Source of the DNA: Lumnitzera littorea
Taxonomy: Eukaryota; Streptophyta; Magnoliopsida; Myrtales; Combretaceae
DNA: 64,000 nt
Assembly: GCA_024138015.1 (NCBI GenBank)
Contig: JAMXBB010000010.1
Coordinates: forward strand, 54,538,351-54,602,350
Direction of reading: 5' to 3'
Position 1 is the first letter of the stretch, and every line of letters begins with the position of its first letter. Under the pieces are notes generated by a model. The model saw nothing but the letters and a program-made list of their open reading frames with translations, had not been told where the DNA came from and searched no databases. Shown here one piece after another: positions 23,130 through 36,287 of the stretch. The position numbers and the translations under genes were made by a program.

Positions 23130-23560
23130 TGACTTGAAGAGAAGAGAATTGGAATTTAATGTGGGAGAACATGTATATTTGAAGGTAAGTTCAATCAAGA
23201 GAATATATCGGGTAAGGACCCAAGGAAAGTTAAGCCCTAAGTACATCGAACCATTTGAGATCCTTGAAAGAGTTGGAAATCTTGTGGACTGCTTAGCATT
23301 GCCCCCAAATATGATTGGAATACACGATGTGTTCCATGTATCAGTGCTGAGGAAACATGTACTTGACCTAGACAATGTCATTGAGCTAGAACTGATACAA
23401 CTTAAGGAAAATCTAACATATGAAGAGCACCCAATCCAGATCATAGATAACAAAGTTCAGAAACTGAGAAACAAGGAAATTAGGTATGTAAAATTACTCT
23501 AGGGGAACCACGAAAGAGAAGAGGCCACCTAAGAAGCTGAGGAAGAAGTGAGATGAAAGT
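23130..23560 (+). pseudogene. Element E integrase C-terminus with chromodomain-like tail
   Basis: The frame reads ELEFNVGEHVYLKVSSIKRI, RTQGKLSPKYIEPFEILERV, ALPPNMIGIHDVFHVSVLRK, the GPY/F-like part of a chromoviral integrase. It then continues LTYEEHPIQIIDNKVQKLRN, KEIRYVKLL, a stop at the Trp codon, and EEAT-EAEEEVR. This last segment matches the chromodomain-like tail of Del/Tekay chromoviruses (normally VKVLWRNH then EEATWE). In live elements it guides insertion to heterochromatin. The 122-codon open stretch is 23134-23502; the Trp-to-stop changes fit G-to-A decay. Confidence 0.85.
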
Positions 23561-24580
23561 ATGCCATGTTAAGAGACAATATTTTCATAAAGATATTGAC
23601 ATGAACATAAGGTGATAAAATAGCTAGACCACTTTAAGAAATAAGCTGATAAATCTCTCATATGAAAGTTGGAATATAAACATGCTAAGTTGGTATTTTG
23701 TAAGATACATGTCTAGCACTTAGAATAGAAGTTTGTAAGTTCAGAAAATCATGAGATATGTGTATGGAAGAGGAGATAACATGCTAGACGTGTAGATTAT
23801 GTAGGGTATTTAGATGTTATTTTTGACTTCATGTGGTCATATATGCTCAAATCTAGTTTTAGGTAAAAGAAAATCTATTACATGAAGTTTTTATAAAGAA
23901 ACCAACTTTTTGATATGTAAACTATGGCATAGAGTTTATGATAAGTATGTGATCTACCATTTTTATGTAGTGCATAAGCTAAATAATCACCTTATGGAAG
24001 AGGAGTTAAGTTGGAGTTGGAATATAAGTAGCATAAGTTCATGATCTAACACCTGAACTTTAGGAAACAATGAAATAAGCTGAAAAATCAAGTTAGTGAC
24101 CCTTGAACCAAGCCAACCAGATCTGGAACTACAAGAAAACTCACCTAAGAATATGATAAAACCAAGTAAACAAAGTGAAAAGACCAACCAAGGCAAGTAT
24201 CATAAGCGTATAAAGACTAAAACTCAAAACCGAACCTAAAATACTTAAAACAAGCTTAGAACTCCAAGTTGGGCCTTAACCAAATTTTTGATCAGCACCT
24301 AAATCACTCAAGAAAAGTTGTTTTAAGACCCATAAGAAGCCCACACAATACTCCCTAAGCCCACCAAAATGACTAACCTTAGTTTAGACCAAAACTAAGC
24401 CCATTTGTCCACTTAAGCCCACATAAGAGTCAAAGAAATTGTTGATAGCACCAAGGCCATAAGACAAGGATGAAAATCTAACCTTAAAGAGTATTTTAAG
24501 CTTAGAATAAAATCATAAGCCCAAGCCTAAAAGATTTCCTAAGATAACAAAAAGCCCAACAACTAAACTAAGCCCAAAAG
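23561..24580 (+). other. Region downstream of element E pol, unclassified
   Basis: AT-rich sequence with no domain. It should contain the 3' UTR, polypurine tract and beginning of the 3' LTR of element E, but I cannot place the LTR start: no TGTAAACC-like start is seen. Confidence 0.35.
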
Positions 24581-26218
24581 AGCACTAAACCATGTGGACT
24601 GCTACTATTTTGATCATTGGACAAATTTTCATACCTCATCTCGTAAATCTAACCACACCACATTAAAGTAAACTCGAAAACAATAAAAATCGGCTATAAG
24701 ATCATAAAAAATCGGATTTAGAATGAGAAAGTTATACGTGATTAAAGTTTTAAGTAAAACCGAGAAAAATACAAAACTAAGTTAAAAAGTATAACTTAAA
24801 GAATTTTAGGTTAACCTTTCAACTTTTTCTTAAACTCTTAACTTTATCATATTTGCAATGTTCAAGAGACCCAACCATAGGAGATGACTTACCTTCAGAC
24901 TACTATGACTGATCCACCATGGTTGAGTAAGTGATTTTCGATGACTTCATGCTTAATTTTGCTTATAGTGTAGTCACACTTAAATTTATATAATGAACTT
25001 GAATGCTTATAGGATATGGGGAATGCATGTGTACTGTATTATGATTGAATGCCATGACGTGCTAATGACATAAAAATGGGAATTGTTGTAATAATATTAT
25101 GCATGGATTGTATGGAATGAAATTGCTTGATCTCAATAGAAATTGAACTAATTAAGCATTCAACTAAGAAATTCAATGAGTCACGCATTTCTCATATTTA
25201 CATTATAACTATATCGACTGCCACCTTACGTGGAAGATGGGAAGGGGCTCACAGGAGCGGGGTCTCCAACTGGGATTAGTCAAATATGCCATTCATATTA
25301 TTGAGTCTCTATCCTAAGCTTTCAAGCTTATTAGGCGCCAAGGGACGCAAACCATTAGCGAAGGGCCATATCTTATGAGTTCCACTTAGGGTGTATGATT
25401 TGAATTGTAGAAGCCACCATACCACTAAACTTAGGAATTTTGACTTAAAATTTGATTGTTGAAAATAGAAAGTATATTTTCCACATAAAAAGAAAAGTTT
25501 GTATATATTATATATTTGCTTTAGCTTATTTGAGCACATTGGTGCAAGTGGAATAAAAACCTAAGTGCTAAGACCCGGTTGATGGTTTATGTCAATTAAG
25601 TATCTCTAACCTTAACAATAGGGGGCATAATTCTAAGTTACATGCAGTTCCTAGGTTGCTACGTGTATTGGTTGGCATTCTGATTGTTCATGCATTCATA
25701 TGTTGTGCATTTAAAATAATATTGTTTGTATGATAGGACGAAGGGATTTACTCACTAAATGTAAGCTTGCACCCCAACAAATTTCTTTTTCTACAAGATC
25801 ATCTTTTTGTTCATTTGAATCGAAGAATGCTCGAGGTAAGTCTCATGTTGAGGCGGGGTTGTGTACCCAAGAAGAGAAGAGGGAATTTTTGTGTAGTAGT
25901 GAATTATAAATATATTTACTTATTTAGTTAAATTTTCTTAATTCAGATTTTTGTAGAATTTCAAATACATTGTAATTTTTTTTTTTTTTTGGTGTAGAAT
26001 TCTATGAATCCATACTCTAACTTTAATGCTTTTATAATTAAATGTCAATTTTAGTCATCCTACTTGATATTACTTATCTATGGGCCTGATGATGACATAG
26101 AGTGAAAAGAGCTTTGTGTGTCATATAGAAGGCTTATGATCAATGAGAGGTTGATCGTAGATTTTTATGTGGTATACGGCAATCTACCATGACAATGATG
26201 CTGTTTGGGTCATGATAT
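24580..26218 (+). repeat. LTR-like DNA after element E, distant relative of giant units
   Basis: About 24660-24770 reads AACAATAAAAATCGGCTATA, then GAATGAGAAAGTTATACGTG, matching the block in unit D (58780-58835: AACAATAAAAAACGACTATA, AGAATGAAAAAGTTACGTACG) and its counterparts in A, B and C. Further along, the marks CACCTTACGTGG, TAGGCGCCAAGGGACGC, CTAAGTGCTAAGACCCGG and the ACTCACTAAA then TTTCTTTTTCTAC tract keep the same order as in D (59320-59860). It ends near 26218 with GTTTGGGTCATGATA, like the CTGACA end of the units. I infer that it is the 3' LTR of chromovirus E and that units A-D are solo LTRs of related elements. Confidence 0.5.
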
Positions 26219-27640
26219 TATTTCTATTAGACTAGACCTAAGAACAATTTTGAATCTACCAAAGCATAGGATTCTAATACTTTAATTATTACAATTAAGA
26301 AACAAGTATATTAATTAACAAGAGGCATATTGTTTGAGTTCTTCTATTCTTCATGTATATATAGATTAAAGATTGATTCCAAAAGTGAAATCTTAACTTA
26401 ATCAATATGTATCAACAATTAATCTAAGTTAAATAAGTATGGAAATGACTAGATTTCATGCTTCATACATAATCCTAATCTACACACATTCCTTCACAAG
26501 TGAAATACATGTTTAATGCTTGAGACCCAAAACCATATGACACACAATCACAATGAACAAAATGGGCACCAAATATTAATCCATTAACATCAAAAGATTC
26601 ATAATCTTCATGAATACAACGGATTGAAAAGTTGAACAACATCCTAAAACAACAAGAAATCAGGTAGAGAGAGAAATCACCTAATAAGAGGAATTCTAAT
26701 CTTCAATCCGTGTTGGAATGATGTTTTTCTCACATTTCAAGATTGGAATCTACTAAAACTAACTTCATCTAAGCTAAATCTAACCTAAAATAACCTAAGA
26801 GAGTGAAACCCTAAAAGTTCTAATGAGAGAAGAAGAAAGGGAGTAGAAAAAGAAAAAAATTTGCATCCTTCCATGAGGTGCAAAATGTAGTCGCTTTTAT
26901 ATCAAAAAGGTACTGTCTTGATGGTATGTTGCTACCATCATGACAGTGGACAAGTTTCATCCATAGCTCCTCTTCTTTCTTTAATGAAACGGTATGTTTT
27001 TACTTTAGAGGTTTAGTATATCAACATGAATGTATAGTGTACTCTTTTTGATACTTTTGAGCATTCTGTTCTAGATGCTAACAAACGTACCATCTTTACA
27101 AGTGTCAAGCTGGTTACTACCATCATGACTGTAGTACTCCTAACTTCATTTCTTCATCTTTTCCTTACTTTCAGCTTCTTGAACCTATGGTAGCCTCGAG
27201 ACCTACAAGAACAATCACAATGAGCTTAAAATCTTCAAATATATATAACTTTTGAACACTAATATACAAAACTATGAATTACACTTATATTGAGAAATTA
27301 TATTTGATTTTAATGAAAATTAATACAATTTCACTCAAAAAATCTATTAAATCACATATAATTATTAGAAAAATTCTTTAGATAAGTGTGTGGCACACAC
27401 TTACCATTGTTGCTATATGTACGTAAATATTTAGTATTTGACAATAGAAGACTTTAAGTTAGATCATTAAATTTATTTATTGTTAATTATGCCAATTACA
27501 TGTCAAAGACTACTAATATGAAAAATATGGCACAACTATCAATTTTGAATAATGTTGTTTTTAAGGTAATTAGTTAAGTATTAAGGCTTATTTGAGTTAA
27601 CCACATAGTTATAGTAAAATATAATCAAATTGGAACTAAA
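26219..27640 (-). repeat. Unclassified AT-rich repeat, perhaps a minus-strand LTR
   Basis: No coding motif is seen. The layout (GAACAACATCCTAAAACAAC, AGAGAGAGAAATCACC, AATCCGTGTTGGAATGATG) recalls the reversed 3' part of LARD-type LTRs. A perfect palindrome with 9-bp arms lies at 27384-27402. Ends and target duplication could not be set. Confidence 0.3.
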
Positions 27641-29252
27641 GAGGGGGCATTTCGATAAGTTTGCTATGTTAGTCAGGTTTGTACCTTAGATTGCTTATAT
27701 TGTTCTCAAAATAACGATCGCATTCATATAAAGTTTACTAAAAAATAGATAAAGAATGAAAAAATAGTTACTTCTACTATATTTGAAAAGGAAAATCTAT
27801 ATTGATAGTCATATTAGATAGTTAAAAAGAAAAAATCCAAGTGAGTACTAGGCAAAACCCTATGGGTGCCTAATAGGATTGTCTAAAATTTTAATATCAC
27901 GTGTGTACCCAAGGTACGAAAATTACCTTGTAAGTCAAAGATTGTAAAACTCTAAATAATTAACTACTAGGGTTTCCAATTTTATAATTTATTAACTTAT
28001 TGTAAAATATAAATAATTATGGATAGCCAATATTTCATAGCTTCTTAGAACCGTAGAAAATTGGTATCTCCTACCAAAGAATAAGATCAGGTAGTAAAGG
28101 CTTAAAATTTATGCTTACCATAGTTACAAAATCTAAATATAAAGATAGTATTTACATTTAATATTTCAAATAAACTATACAATCTATCTCTAGTTCTAAC
28201 CTCTAAAACATCTCAATACTTGCACTTAATGTATGGCTCTTAATCTATACTCGATTATCTATTAACCTGCAAAAGAAAACTGATGGGGACTAGGATACAT
28301 GAGCTTAGTGAGATATCCCTCATACTATACCAGCAAGTATATTATCCAACAATTTATTAACAAACATATAAATGTATGACCAAACAGTATGCCAATCAAT
28401 ATATACAATTGACCAATAATGCATACAACATCAGATTCGACACCCTTCAAAGTAAGAGTTGGAGATTCATCGGTACCATTCACAATTGGGTTTTAGTACC
28501 TAGGTTTTTAGCCATATATATATATATAAATTTCATGTTTTACAAAATATGTTACTCTTTCCAATATCTAGTAGCACATAAATTTCCAGGTCTAGCAATG
28601 AAGTAACTCCCACAATCCATACTCATGCCCTAAGCAATGGTCTCTAAACTCGACCCTTAGCAACCCACGCTTAGCATCTCCAATACTAAGTTAACTTGTG
28701 AGCCAAGGGTAAGGTCTTGCTGTACACGTGCTCTTACATTATGCTAATCAAATTATGTAGGAATCCCATCCCTACAAGACCCTTCATTACCATCGTGTGA
28801 AGTGACGGTCAGAACATTAGATGTAATGTTCGTACTTATGAATGATCCATTTAATTTAAGTTAATTCGAATATGATTAAGTCAATTTATTAGGTGATCAA
28901 CCAATCTTAACAACCTATTCAAATCATGCAAAGATCAATCATACAATCACTTCTTCAATTATCATATTTAACTACATTTTTCATAAAAAGCAAATAATAT
29001 TAAATCATATGCATATTCTCAAACCCCAAGCATCAATTTATTAATATATAAAATTTAGATGCACTAATTACAAACATAAAACAAGTATAGAGTCATCGGG
29101 TGTACTACTTGACCAAAGCCGATATGAATCCTAGTAATTAACAAGCAACTTGTCTTCCTTATCAATATTTCCTGATAAATTGAAATAAAAGAAACCTAAT
29201 GCGTATCTAGACGTAATGCTAGATGGCCTAACCAACTTACTCTCTATCTTAT

Positions 29253-30929
29253 TGATCACCTCTAAATAAAGCTTTCGAGTTTTACAATTTAAAAACCTAT
29301 ATCCTATCCTTAACTCAGTTCAACAGGTAAGTGTATCTATCGTTTTATAGCACGGATGAGTATAGGGTCATCTCCACTAGGAAAAATGGCTCAAACAGTA
29401 GTGCTTAATAATTTTCCTCTTGTCTAGCAATCAAATTTACTAAGTGATTGATTATTAAGACTCTAATTATTAACTAAACTACACTAATCCACAAATTAAA
29501 ATGATTGAAACAATGATTATGAGAACAACTATGAAAATACACTTAACATACAGACTTGCTTCATCAATTAGCATCATCTTACCAAAATACCTTTCATCCT
29601 AATACTTGTTAATTGTAGGAAATTACAGTATATAAGTATTCTTTTCAGAACTACTTACGTCTAATCCTAATTGTATCTATTGGAATCTCTTCCTAATTAA
29701 CAGCCAACTAGGATTGCATTATCATCGTGTTCATGTATCAACTCCCTTACAGATGTATCAACTTTCCTAATAATATCTTTATTGTCAGGAGTAAGTTGTT
29801 CCAATGAACTAGATCTATTAAATAAAATTATCTCTCGACATATTCTATTGAAATCCGTCCTAAGTTGATGTTGTGCACTACAAGTTGATGTTGTGCACTA
29901 CACAGTACTTAGATTCATTAAGCGCAATTCATCGGAATTAACAAATGTCAAGAAATTACTTTTTTTAAACACTTGATCATGCTAATGACAAGGCAAGTCC
30001 TAGTAGATTACTCACACATGATGAAACAATAATACAAACTAATATAAAACATAATTATACAAAAATAAATCATAAAATAAGTGAAAAGTAAAAACCCCTT
30101 TTATACCTATGAAGAAGTTTGATGAATACACGAACCAAGAACTTCCATCATCTCTCTCTTAAGTAATTTCGAGAATAGTACATGGTACAACACTTAGAAC
30201 TATACAACAGATAACTTAGTACAAAAAGATTGAATGGATGTGTATCTTTACAAATGGTGTTTTATCAACTTGATGCTTATTCTCCTAAAATTTGATCTTT
30301 AAAAAATTATTCACCACCTTTTTATTCCTCTCTTTTCATAAGTTACAGTAATTTTTTATATTCTCCCCATTAAAAGACTCGAATTTACCCCTTTACGACA
30401 CCACTTGACGTTTCTCATGTACTTGTTCACATAAAAAGGTTGAAAAGAACAGTTGTGCCCCTTCCTATCACGCTTATGACTCGAGGCATGATAGTTTCAA
30501 AAAGAATTATTCTTCACTAATCATGACCATTATTAAGGCTGTAAACTCCTCGTCACATTATGAAATATCATTACACCCATGACCATGGCCGTAATCATCT
30601 TTCTGCCATTCAATCACGACCATGATGGACTGGGGGATTGACAAAACTTCCCTTCAGTACGACTATGATTGAAGGCATAACCAAGGTGGATTCTTCTTTG
30701 CTTCATTATCATGGCTGTAATTGATGCTTCTATAATTATTTCTTCTCTTTCATGGCCATGACTAACTTGAAATTTGTCATTCTTGTGTATACTTCCTCCC
30801 TTTGCTCATGATTTATCTGAAATCATTATTTTGTTCAATTAAGTACCTAATCTAAAGAATTAAATCACATTTATGATCAATTCTATGCCTAAACATGCTT
30901 TGAAAGTGTAAAGTAATTTACATTTATCA
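29253..30929 (-). mobile_element. Solo LTR (1677 bp) inside unit B
   Basis: On the minus strand it starts TGATAAATGTAAATT and ends GAGGTGATCA. CTTAT occurs at 29248-29252 and again at 30930-30934, a perfect 5-bp target duplication. The TGATAA start and the word GTGCTATAAAACGATAGATA near its end are typical of Athila-related and LARD LTRs, like those of element I. No primer site or coding DNA follows, so it is a solo LTR. Words such as GACCATGGCCGTAATCATC recall element I internal sequence. Confidence 0.75.
29862..29901. repeat. Perfect 20-bp tandem duplication
   Basis: The 20-mer AAGTTGATGTTGTGCACTAC occurs twice head to tail inside the solo LTR. The identity of the copies marks it as recent or a slippage event. 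Confidence 0.9.
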
Positions 30930-31381
30930 CTTATGATTCCTGTTTTCGTTCAAGTGCTAAATCGCATGTTATTTTTTTCTGTTTATCTTTTTATCTTTAT
31001 ATTCTTATAGTAAATTCTTATTGAGTTCAAGTGTGCTTTTTTAGTGATAAAGTTTGACTAAAATTTACAGTTTTATTTCACACTATTTAACTTATTTATT
31101 ATGATGATTGGGAACTCCTATTTTATCATATAGGTAATAATATTCAACTTAATAAATGTTATACAAGTTTAAATTTTCTCACTTTTCATAAGTTTCATAT
31201 TAGTATATTATTGTTTTATAATCTAATTTGTGATTCCTATGTATAGCAAAATAACTAGTAATATGCTAGGATAAGTTAGATACTGTAATAAAGCTAGGTG
31301 GAAATATTAGAATCATATATGTCAATAATTAAAAATTTTAGCTCAGTTATATTGTAGTATTATTATAAGATTATATTATGC

Positions 31382-31411
31382 GTGTGTGTGTGTATATATA
31401 TATATATATAT
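31382..31411. repeat. (GT)n(AT)n compound microsatellite
   Basis: GT repeats run into AT repeats inside unit B, at the place matching the AT run at 14148-14174 of unit A. Confidence 0.85.
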
Positions 31412-31443
31412 TCAATTTATTTCCTGAAGTGTATGATTCTATC

Positions 31444-31492
31444 TCATCATCATCATCATCATGATGATTATTATTATTATTATTATTATTAG
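31444..31492. repeat. (ATC)n(ATG)n(ATT)n compound microsatellite
   Basis: CAT repeats turn through GATGAT into an ATT repeat. It lies in the A/B-specific block; A has AATAAT words at the matching place near 13950-13985. Confidence 0.85.
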
Positions 31493-32936
31493 TGGTATTT
31501 ATTATTACTATTTCATATTAACATATATTATTATTACATATAAAAACATATCTTCTTCAAAATATTTTGATTTTTAAATACGCATGCGCATGTATAACAC
31601 TTTGACCTTCTAAATAACTTGTCTTATAGTTGTGTCTTATCCGCGCTTTATAATATATATTTGTTGACTTTCCTTTGTAAGAAATTATATATGTATACTT
31701 GTAAATAATTGCATTTAGATATTTATTTATTTAGCTAAATTTTTATTCTAATTATTTATTTGTAAAATCATGTCACTTAAATAGTAACAAATTTGCTTGT
31801 ATTCATTAGTTTTCTCTAAATCCTAAATCGCGTATAACTTTTTTCATTTTAACTTATCGACTTATAATCAATTTTTATCGTGTTTGGATATACGTTCACA
31901 TAGTCGGGTTCATTTTGAACGTTCACTCCTGTATTTTTCAATGCAGGTCTAAGTTGTTAGGAAATTGATTATTTTAACCCAAATAATTTTATTTGTCAAT
32001 TTCAAGCTTTTCTTTATTATTTTATGATTTAATTAATTTCTAAATTTCATATTTTTATAATATTTTATTTTTTTGTCTAATTTATGTATATTTCATTATT
32101 TCTTCATATTTAAGCTTAATTTACCCATTATATTAATTTTATTATTACTAAAAATTTTCTAATTAATTAATTATTATTATTTTATAATTTTCAATTCAAT
32201 TAATTATTCTATGTATATTGTNATTTAGAAAGAAAAAGAAAACAAATAAAAAGATGGAAAAAAAGGAAAATAAAGAATTAAATGTGATAAATAAATAAAA
32301 AAATTTTGGATTTTCTTTAAATATTTCTAATATTATAAATAATATTTAGAATAATATATATTATAATTATAAAGAAAATTATAAGATATAAAAGTATTAT
32401 TTACTATATAATGCATAAATAACAAATAAGTGGTAAAATTAAGTTTGAATAATTAAATTCATAGAACATTAATTTTTTTATATATATATAAAGTTTTTAA
32501 CAATTATAAAATAATATTATTAATTTTATAAATTAATTTAGTGCTCTTATGTTTATTAGTATTTAGAAGTTATCTCTAATTGTTATTTAGTGATTTTACG
32601 CGATTAGGGTTTTCTTATTAAGATGGTTTAGGGTTTTGATCAAGTTTAGTTTCGATCTCTTGTATTTACACTTATATAGGATTTATGGTTTTTATAAGCA
32701 ATTAAGGATCTTATCAAGTTTGGGGTCAATATCTTACAATTACACATATTTAGAGTTTAAGGTTTTCGTACGTGATTGAAGTTTTGACTTATAAGTTAGG
32801 TTTTTACACTTGTTTTAAGGTTCATATCTAAAATTTTAATCGATTTTAAACTTATTGACTCTACTAACTTAAAGAAATTACCTACAATACTTGAGTTTAA
32901 TTCTATACTTAAAAGGTTAGATTTGCGGGGTTTATA

Positions 32937-34314
32937 GTACCCCTAGCTTGGTTGTTCCATGTTAAGTGATGTAAAAAAAAAAAGAAAAAAAGAAAAAAAC
33001 ATAAACCATTTACTAGCTTGTTGCACGCAACTATGAGATTCACTTAAGCGTATCACATGGTTTACAGTATTTATGCTCTAAATTGATATTGTTTATGATA
33101 AATTATTGCTTGGTATATTGGTAAGTATGATTTGTGCTTTTAATAGCAAATCGAGATTCTTTGGACACAACTTGGTTAAACTTTGTGATTTAATTGTGCT
33201 TAGCTAATGAGAGCATTTACTCTTATATGATGATTGATCATATTATGCTTGTGACTTAGTGAACCTTAGATGACATTAAATGGATGTTAAGATGACTAAG
33301 TCTATGTTCGAGTTGCCATTCATATATCATGCCATGATTGCAATTATGATATATGGGTATAGAGCTAAAAGTTAGGCTTGGTTGTCATTTTCTTAGTTCT
33401 TAATATTTAGCTAGAATTCATACTTCGCTTGGTTAACTTGGAAACTATATTTAGTTAGGTTAATTTGAAATTCATACATGGCTAGGCTGAATAAGATCTT
33501 TGACTACATTCATGGAATCACATAAAATGAGCCTAAGGATCTAGCTTCCTTAACTTGAGATATTAGTAGGCCAGGTTTTGAGTATATAGAGTTGTATTGC
33601 TCAATCAATTATCATTACTTCATACAGTTTCAACTAGTCTAGCTTTTGGTAGCTCTTCGTTGTCCTAGGTTTCTAGACTATATATCCAAATGCTTGAGAG
33701 CGTCGACTAACCAGATGAGAAGCTAGGTTGACCTATAATGCTAGTACTAGTAAATGTCAAGTGTATTAGCATGGCATCCATATGATGCATTAATTGTTAT
33801 GCATGTACTTGCTAACTAAGTGGATACCTAAATGTGCTATGTTATTGATGATGTTGGGATTATTGAATATATGACTTATACTGCTTTATTATTGATATTG
33901 ATTTTGAATACCTAGTTGCTATAGTTTTTATGCTTAGTTTTACACTCACTCAACTCACGAGTTGAGCTCAGGGGTAGCTTATCTAACCTTAGATATTAAA
34001 GATGAAGAAAGCTAGAAATTAGAAGCTAGGCTAAATAATTGAGAGCAATTAAGTATGGGATTCCAAATAAGGTATAAGGATGCAACTCTGCAAGAAGATT
34101 TTGGTGCAACATTATATAGATCCTTACTATAGAAAATTATAAATGTAGAAGCATATTTGTCTGCTTAGATTATGAGTTGGACCTTGAAATTGAAATGTGG
34201 TACCTTGGATATGACCTACCATTGTAAGGGTTTTTGTTGTATTATTATGTTTTCGTGGAAAGTATGTGTATGATGGAGTGGAGTTAATAGGTTTAGCCTT
34301 ATACTTAACTTAGG
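32937..34314 (+). repeat. Element J LTR, left part
   Basis: This stretch joins on to 52374-52457 once element H is removed: TTAGG (34310-34314) and TTAAG (52369-52373) are the target duplication of H. The combined sequence ends GGCATTATAGGG just before a TGGTATCA primer site, so it is the 3' part of an LTR. Features resemble the 3' half of Del-type LTRs, including CTCACTCAACTCACGAG near 33945. The AAAAGAAAAAAAG run at 32970-32998 is low complexity. The LTR start is not identified; giant unit B abuts or interrupts it at 32936. Confidence 0.55.
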
Positions 34315-36265
34315 TATAAATACCTCATTTTTGCTAATTTTTTTTTTTCAATTAATTGAGCCAGGTTAATAAAAAAATAAAATAAAAATAAAAAATAAAA
34401 TAATACAATAAAAAATGAAAAACGAAAATTAAAAGAAAAATGAAAAAAAAATTAAAAAGAAGAAGAAGAAAGAAGAAAATTAAGTTAGGTCATAGCAAGT
34501 TGAGTCATGAGTCAAGTCGTGTCAAGTTGGAGTAAGTTAAGTTGTTGGATCAAGTAGTGAAATAGGCTGAATTAATTAATTTGTCCAATTTAAGGACTTA
34601 AATCAAATTAGGAAATTATTGGGCTAAATTAGATTAGGTCGGGCCTAGAAAGAAACATCCAAAATAACTAAGGTTTTTAGAAGATAGAGTAAATGTTGAA
34701 AGAATTGTAATTGAATCTTTTACATCTTTGATACAAAAGATTCGATTTTGAGCTTATAAATAATACGTTAGCAAGGGATTCAAGGAGGGTTTTCTTTTTA
34801 ATCATCCATACCTAAAACGCCACCACTCATCGTTATACGCTACCACCCATACCCCACACTCCACCACTACACACCATTGCATACACCACATACGCCACAA
34901 CCACCACCATTGACACCTACAACCACCGCCATACTTGACCAAAGCACCGCCTAAGGCTCGCTGCCAGCACCATTCATACCACCCAAACCATTGCCCATCG
35001 CATCACCTAACACTAGCCATCACGTCGCTTAGTGCCACCCATTGCCCTCGCTTAGTGTAGCTCATTTTGTTGCCCATTGCCCTTACCTAGTGTCACCTAT
35101 CGCATTACCTAGTATCGCCCATCACCCTCGCCTAATGTCACCCATCACATCACCCAAGAGCACACCCATCACTCACCCGCGTGTCACCTGTAACTGTCGC
35201 CAATCTTGCTGCGTGCTTGCTTACGCTGGCCTAAAGTCTCGCCCATCCACTTGCCCTTGCATATGCCTAGTACCACTTAGGCGCTTGCCCGTACACGCCT
35301 AGTTCACTACTCGTGCTCATCCATAGTGTCGCCCAGATATGCTCAGATCACCGCCCAACACCGACGATATAAGTTAGGTGAAATTTTCAAATTTTTTTAT
35401 TTATTTGTTTATTTTAGTAATTTTTATTAATTTGCTTCATTGGTTATTTATTTTTATTATTAATTAATTTTTTTTGTTTAACTGTAGATTTTTTTTTGTT
35501 ATTTTTTATTTTGCAATTTATTTTGTGAAGTTAGGTCTTTCTTGAAAAAAAAATCATTTTTTTAATAAAAAATATAGTTTTGACACTTAGTGGTTTTGGA
35601 AAAAAAAAAATTCTAAATTGAGTTTTTTCTTTTAAGAAAGAGGGGGCTAAGGTAAGGGAAAGGATAGTTAATTAGGGTTTTTGTTTAATTTAGGAAAATT
35701 AGATTTTTTTTTTAAGGTTTTTCTTCAAATAATAAATTGATAAAAACATAAACTTGGTTCAATTTTTTTTAAATAAAAATAACCTACCCACTGAATATTT
35801 TATAAAAAAGAACTATAACCGGTTTAATCCTAATTAGTAAGTATGTAGGCACCTTTGAGGTAACTGTTAAAAAAAATTCCCTTTTCTTATAAATTCGTAA
35901 TAAAAAATAATAAAAATCATTTTTTAGTTACATTTTGTGAACTTAGGTATATTTTGTAATATTTTTAGAAAAATTACAAAAATAAAGCCCACCAATTTTT
36001 TTCATTAATATTCACATGGTGACTTAGTTTTAATAGGTTAACCCCCAAACTCGATTTTCTAATTCAATTTTCTAAAAATTAATTTTTTTAAAATATTCAT
36101 AAACTAATAGTCAAATTAGGGTTTTTCCCACTCGAAAACACTAATTTTATTTTTACCGGTTGAACCGATTGGCGACTCCATTTTTTTTTTAAAAAAAATT
36201 ATTTTCCTTGGTTTAATGTCGAGTAATTTATATTTAAATTAATGAAATCAAAATAAGGCTCGATA
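34315..36265 (+). repeat. Tat element H: 5' LTR
   Basis: It is homologous to 50372-52368 throughout. It starts TATAAATACCTC (3' copy TGTAGACACCTC) and ends CTCGATA (3' copy CTCGACA). A TATA box (TATAAATAAT) lies at 34755-34763. A GC-richer minisatellite-like part at 34830-35340 (CATCGCCC, CACCTAGTGTC words) follows, then poly-A/poly-T rich DNA. The open frame at 35042-35302 lies in that repeat and is not a gene. The LTRs have visibly diverged, so the insertion is not recent. Confidence 0.85.
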
Positions 36266-36269
36266 GAAT

Positions 36270-36287
36270 TGGCGACTCCACTAAGGA
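36270..36287 (+). promoter_or_regulatory. Primer-binding site of element H (tRNA-Arg type)
   Basis: TGGCGACTCCACTAAGGA follows the LTR end CTCGATA after a GAAT spacer. Plant Tat/Ogre elements use TGGCGACTCC-type sites reported as complementary to a tRNA-Arg 3' end. The assignment to the tRNA is from memory of that family. It fixes the LTR border. Confidence 0.7.

Larger units (their letters stand above)
27850..32936 (-). mobile_element. Giant LTR-like unit B (5087 bp, minus strand)
   Basis: The right end (ATTTGCGGGGTTTATA) is the reverse complement of the TGTAAACCCCGCAAAT start; the left end (AAAACCCTATGGG...AATAGGATT) matches the reversed end of units A and D. Probable target duplication GTACT (27845-27849) / GTACC (32937-32941). 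Shared blocks: the ACCGTAGAAAATTGGTATC block at 28040-28075, the reversed TTTTCTTTTGCAGG tract at 28266-28279, and the AACGTTC/CGATTATA block near 31830-31930. It lacks coding sequence. A solo LTR (29253-30929) interrupts it; without that it is about 3.4 kb. It shares with A a block of about 750 bp at 31000-31800 not found in C or D. The ambiguous base at 32222 lies inside. Confidence 0.65.

Noticed and set aside
35042..35302. Open frame rich in Pro, Ser and His
   Set aside because: It is translated from the minisatellite-like block of the H 5' LTR; the 3' LTR copy (50821-51348) has overlapping frames in different registers, so no protein is conserved.
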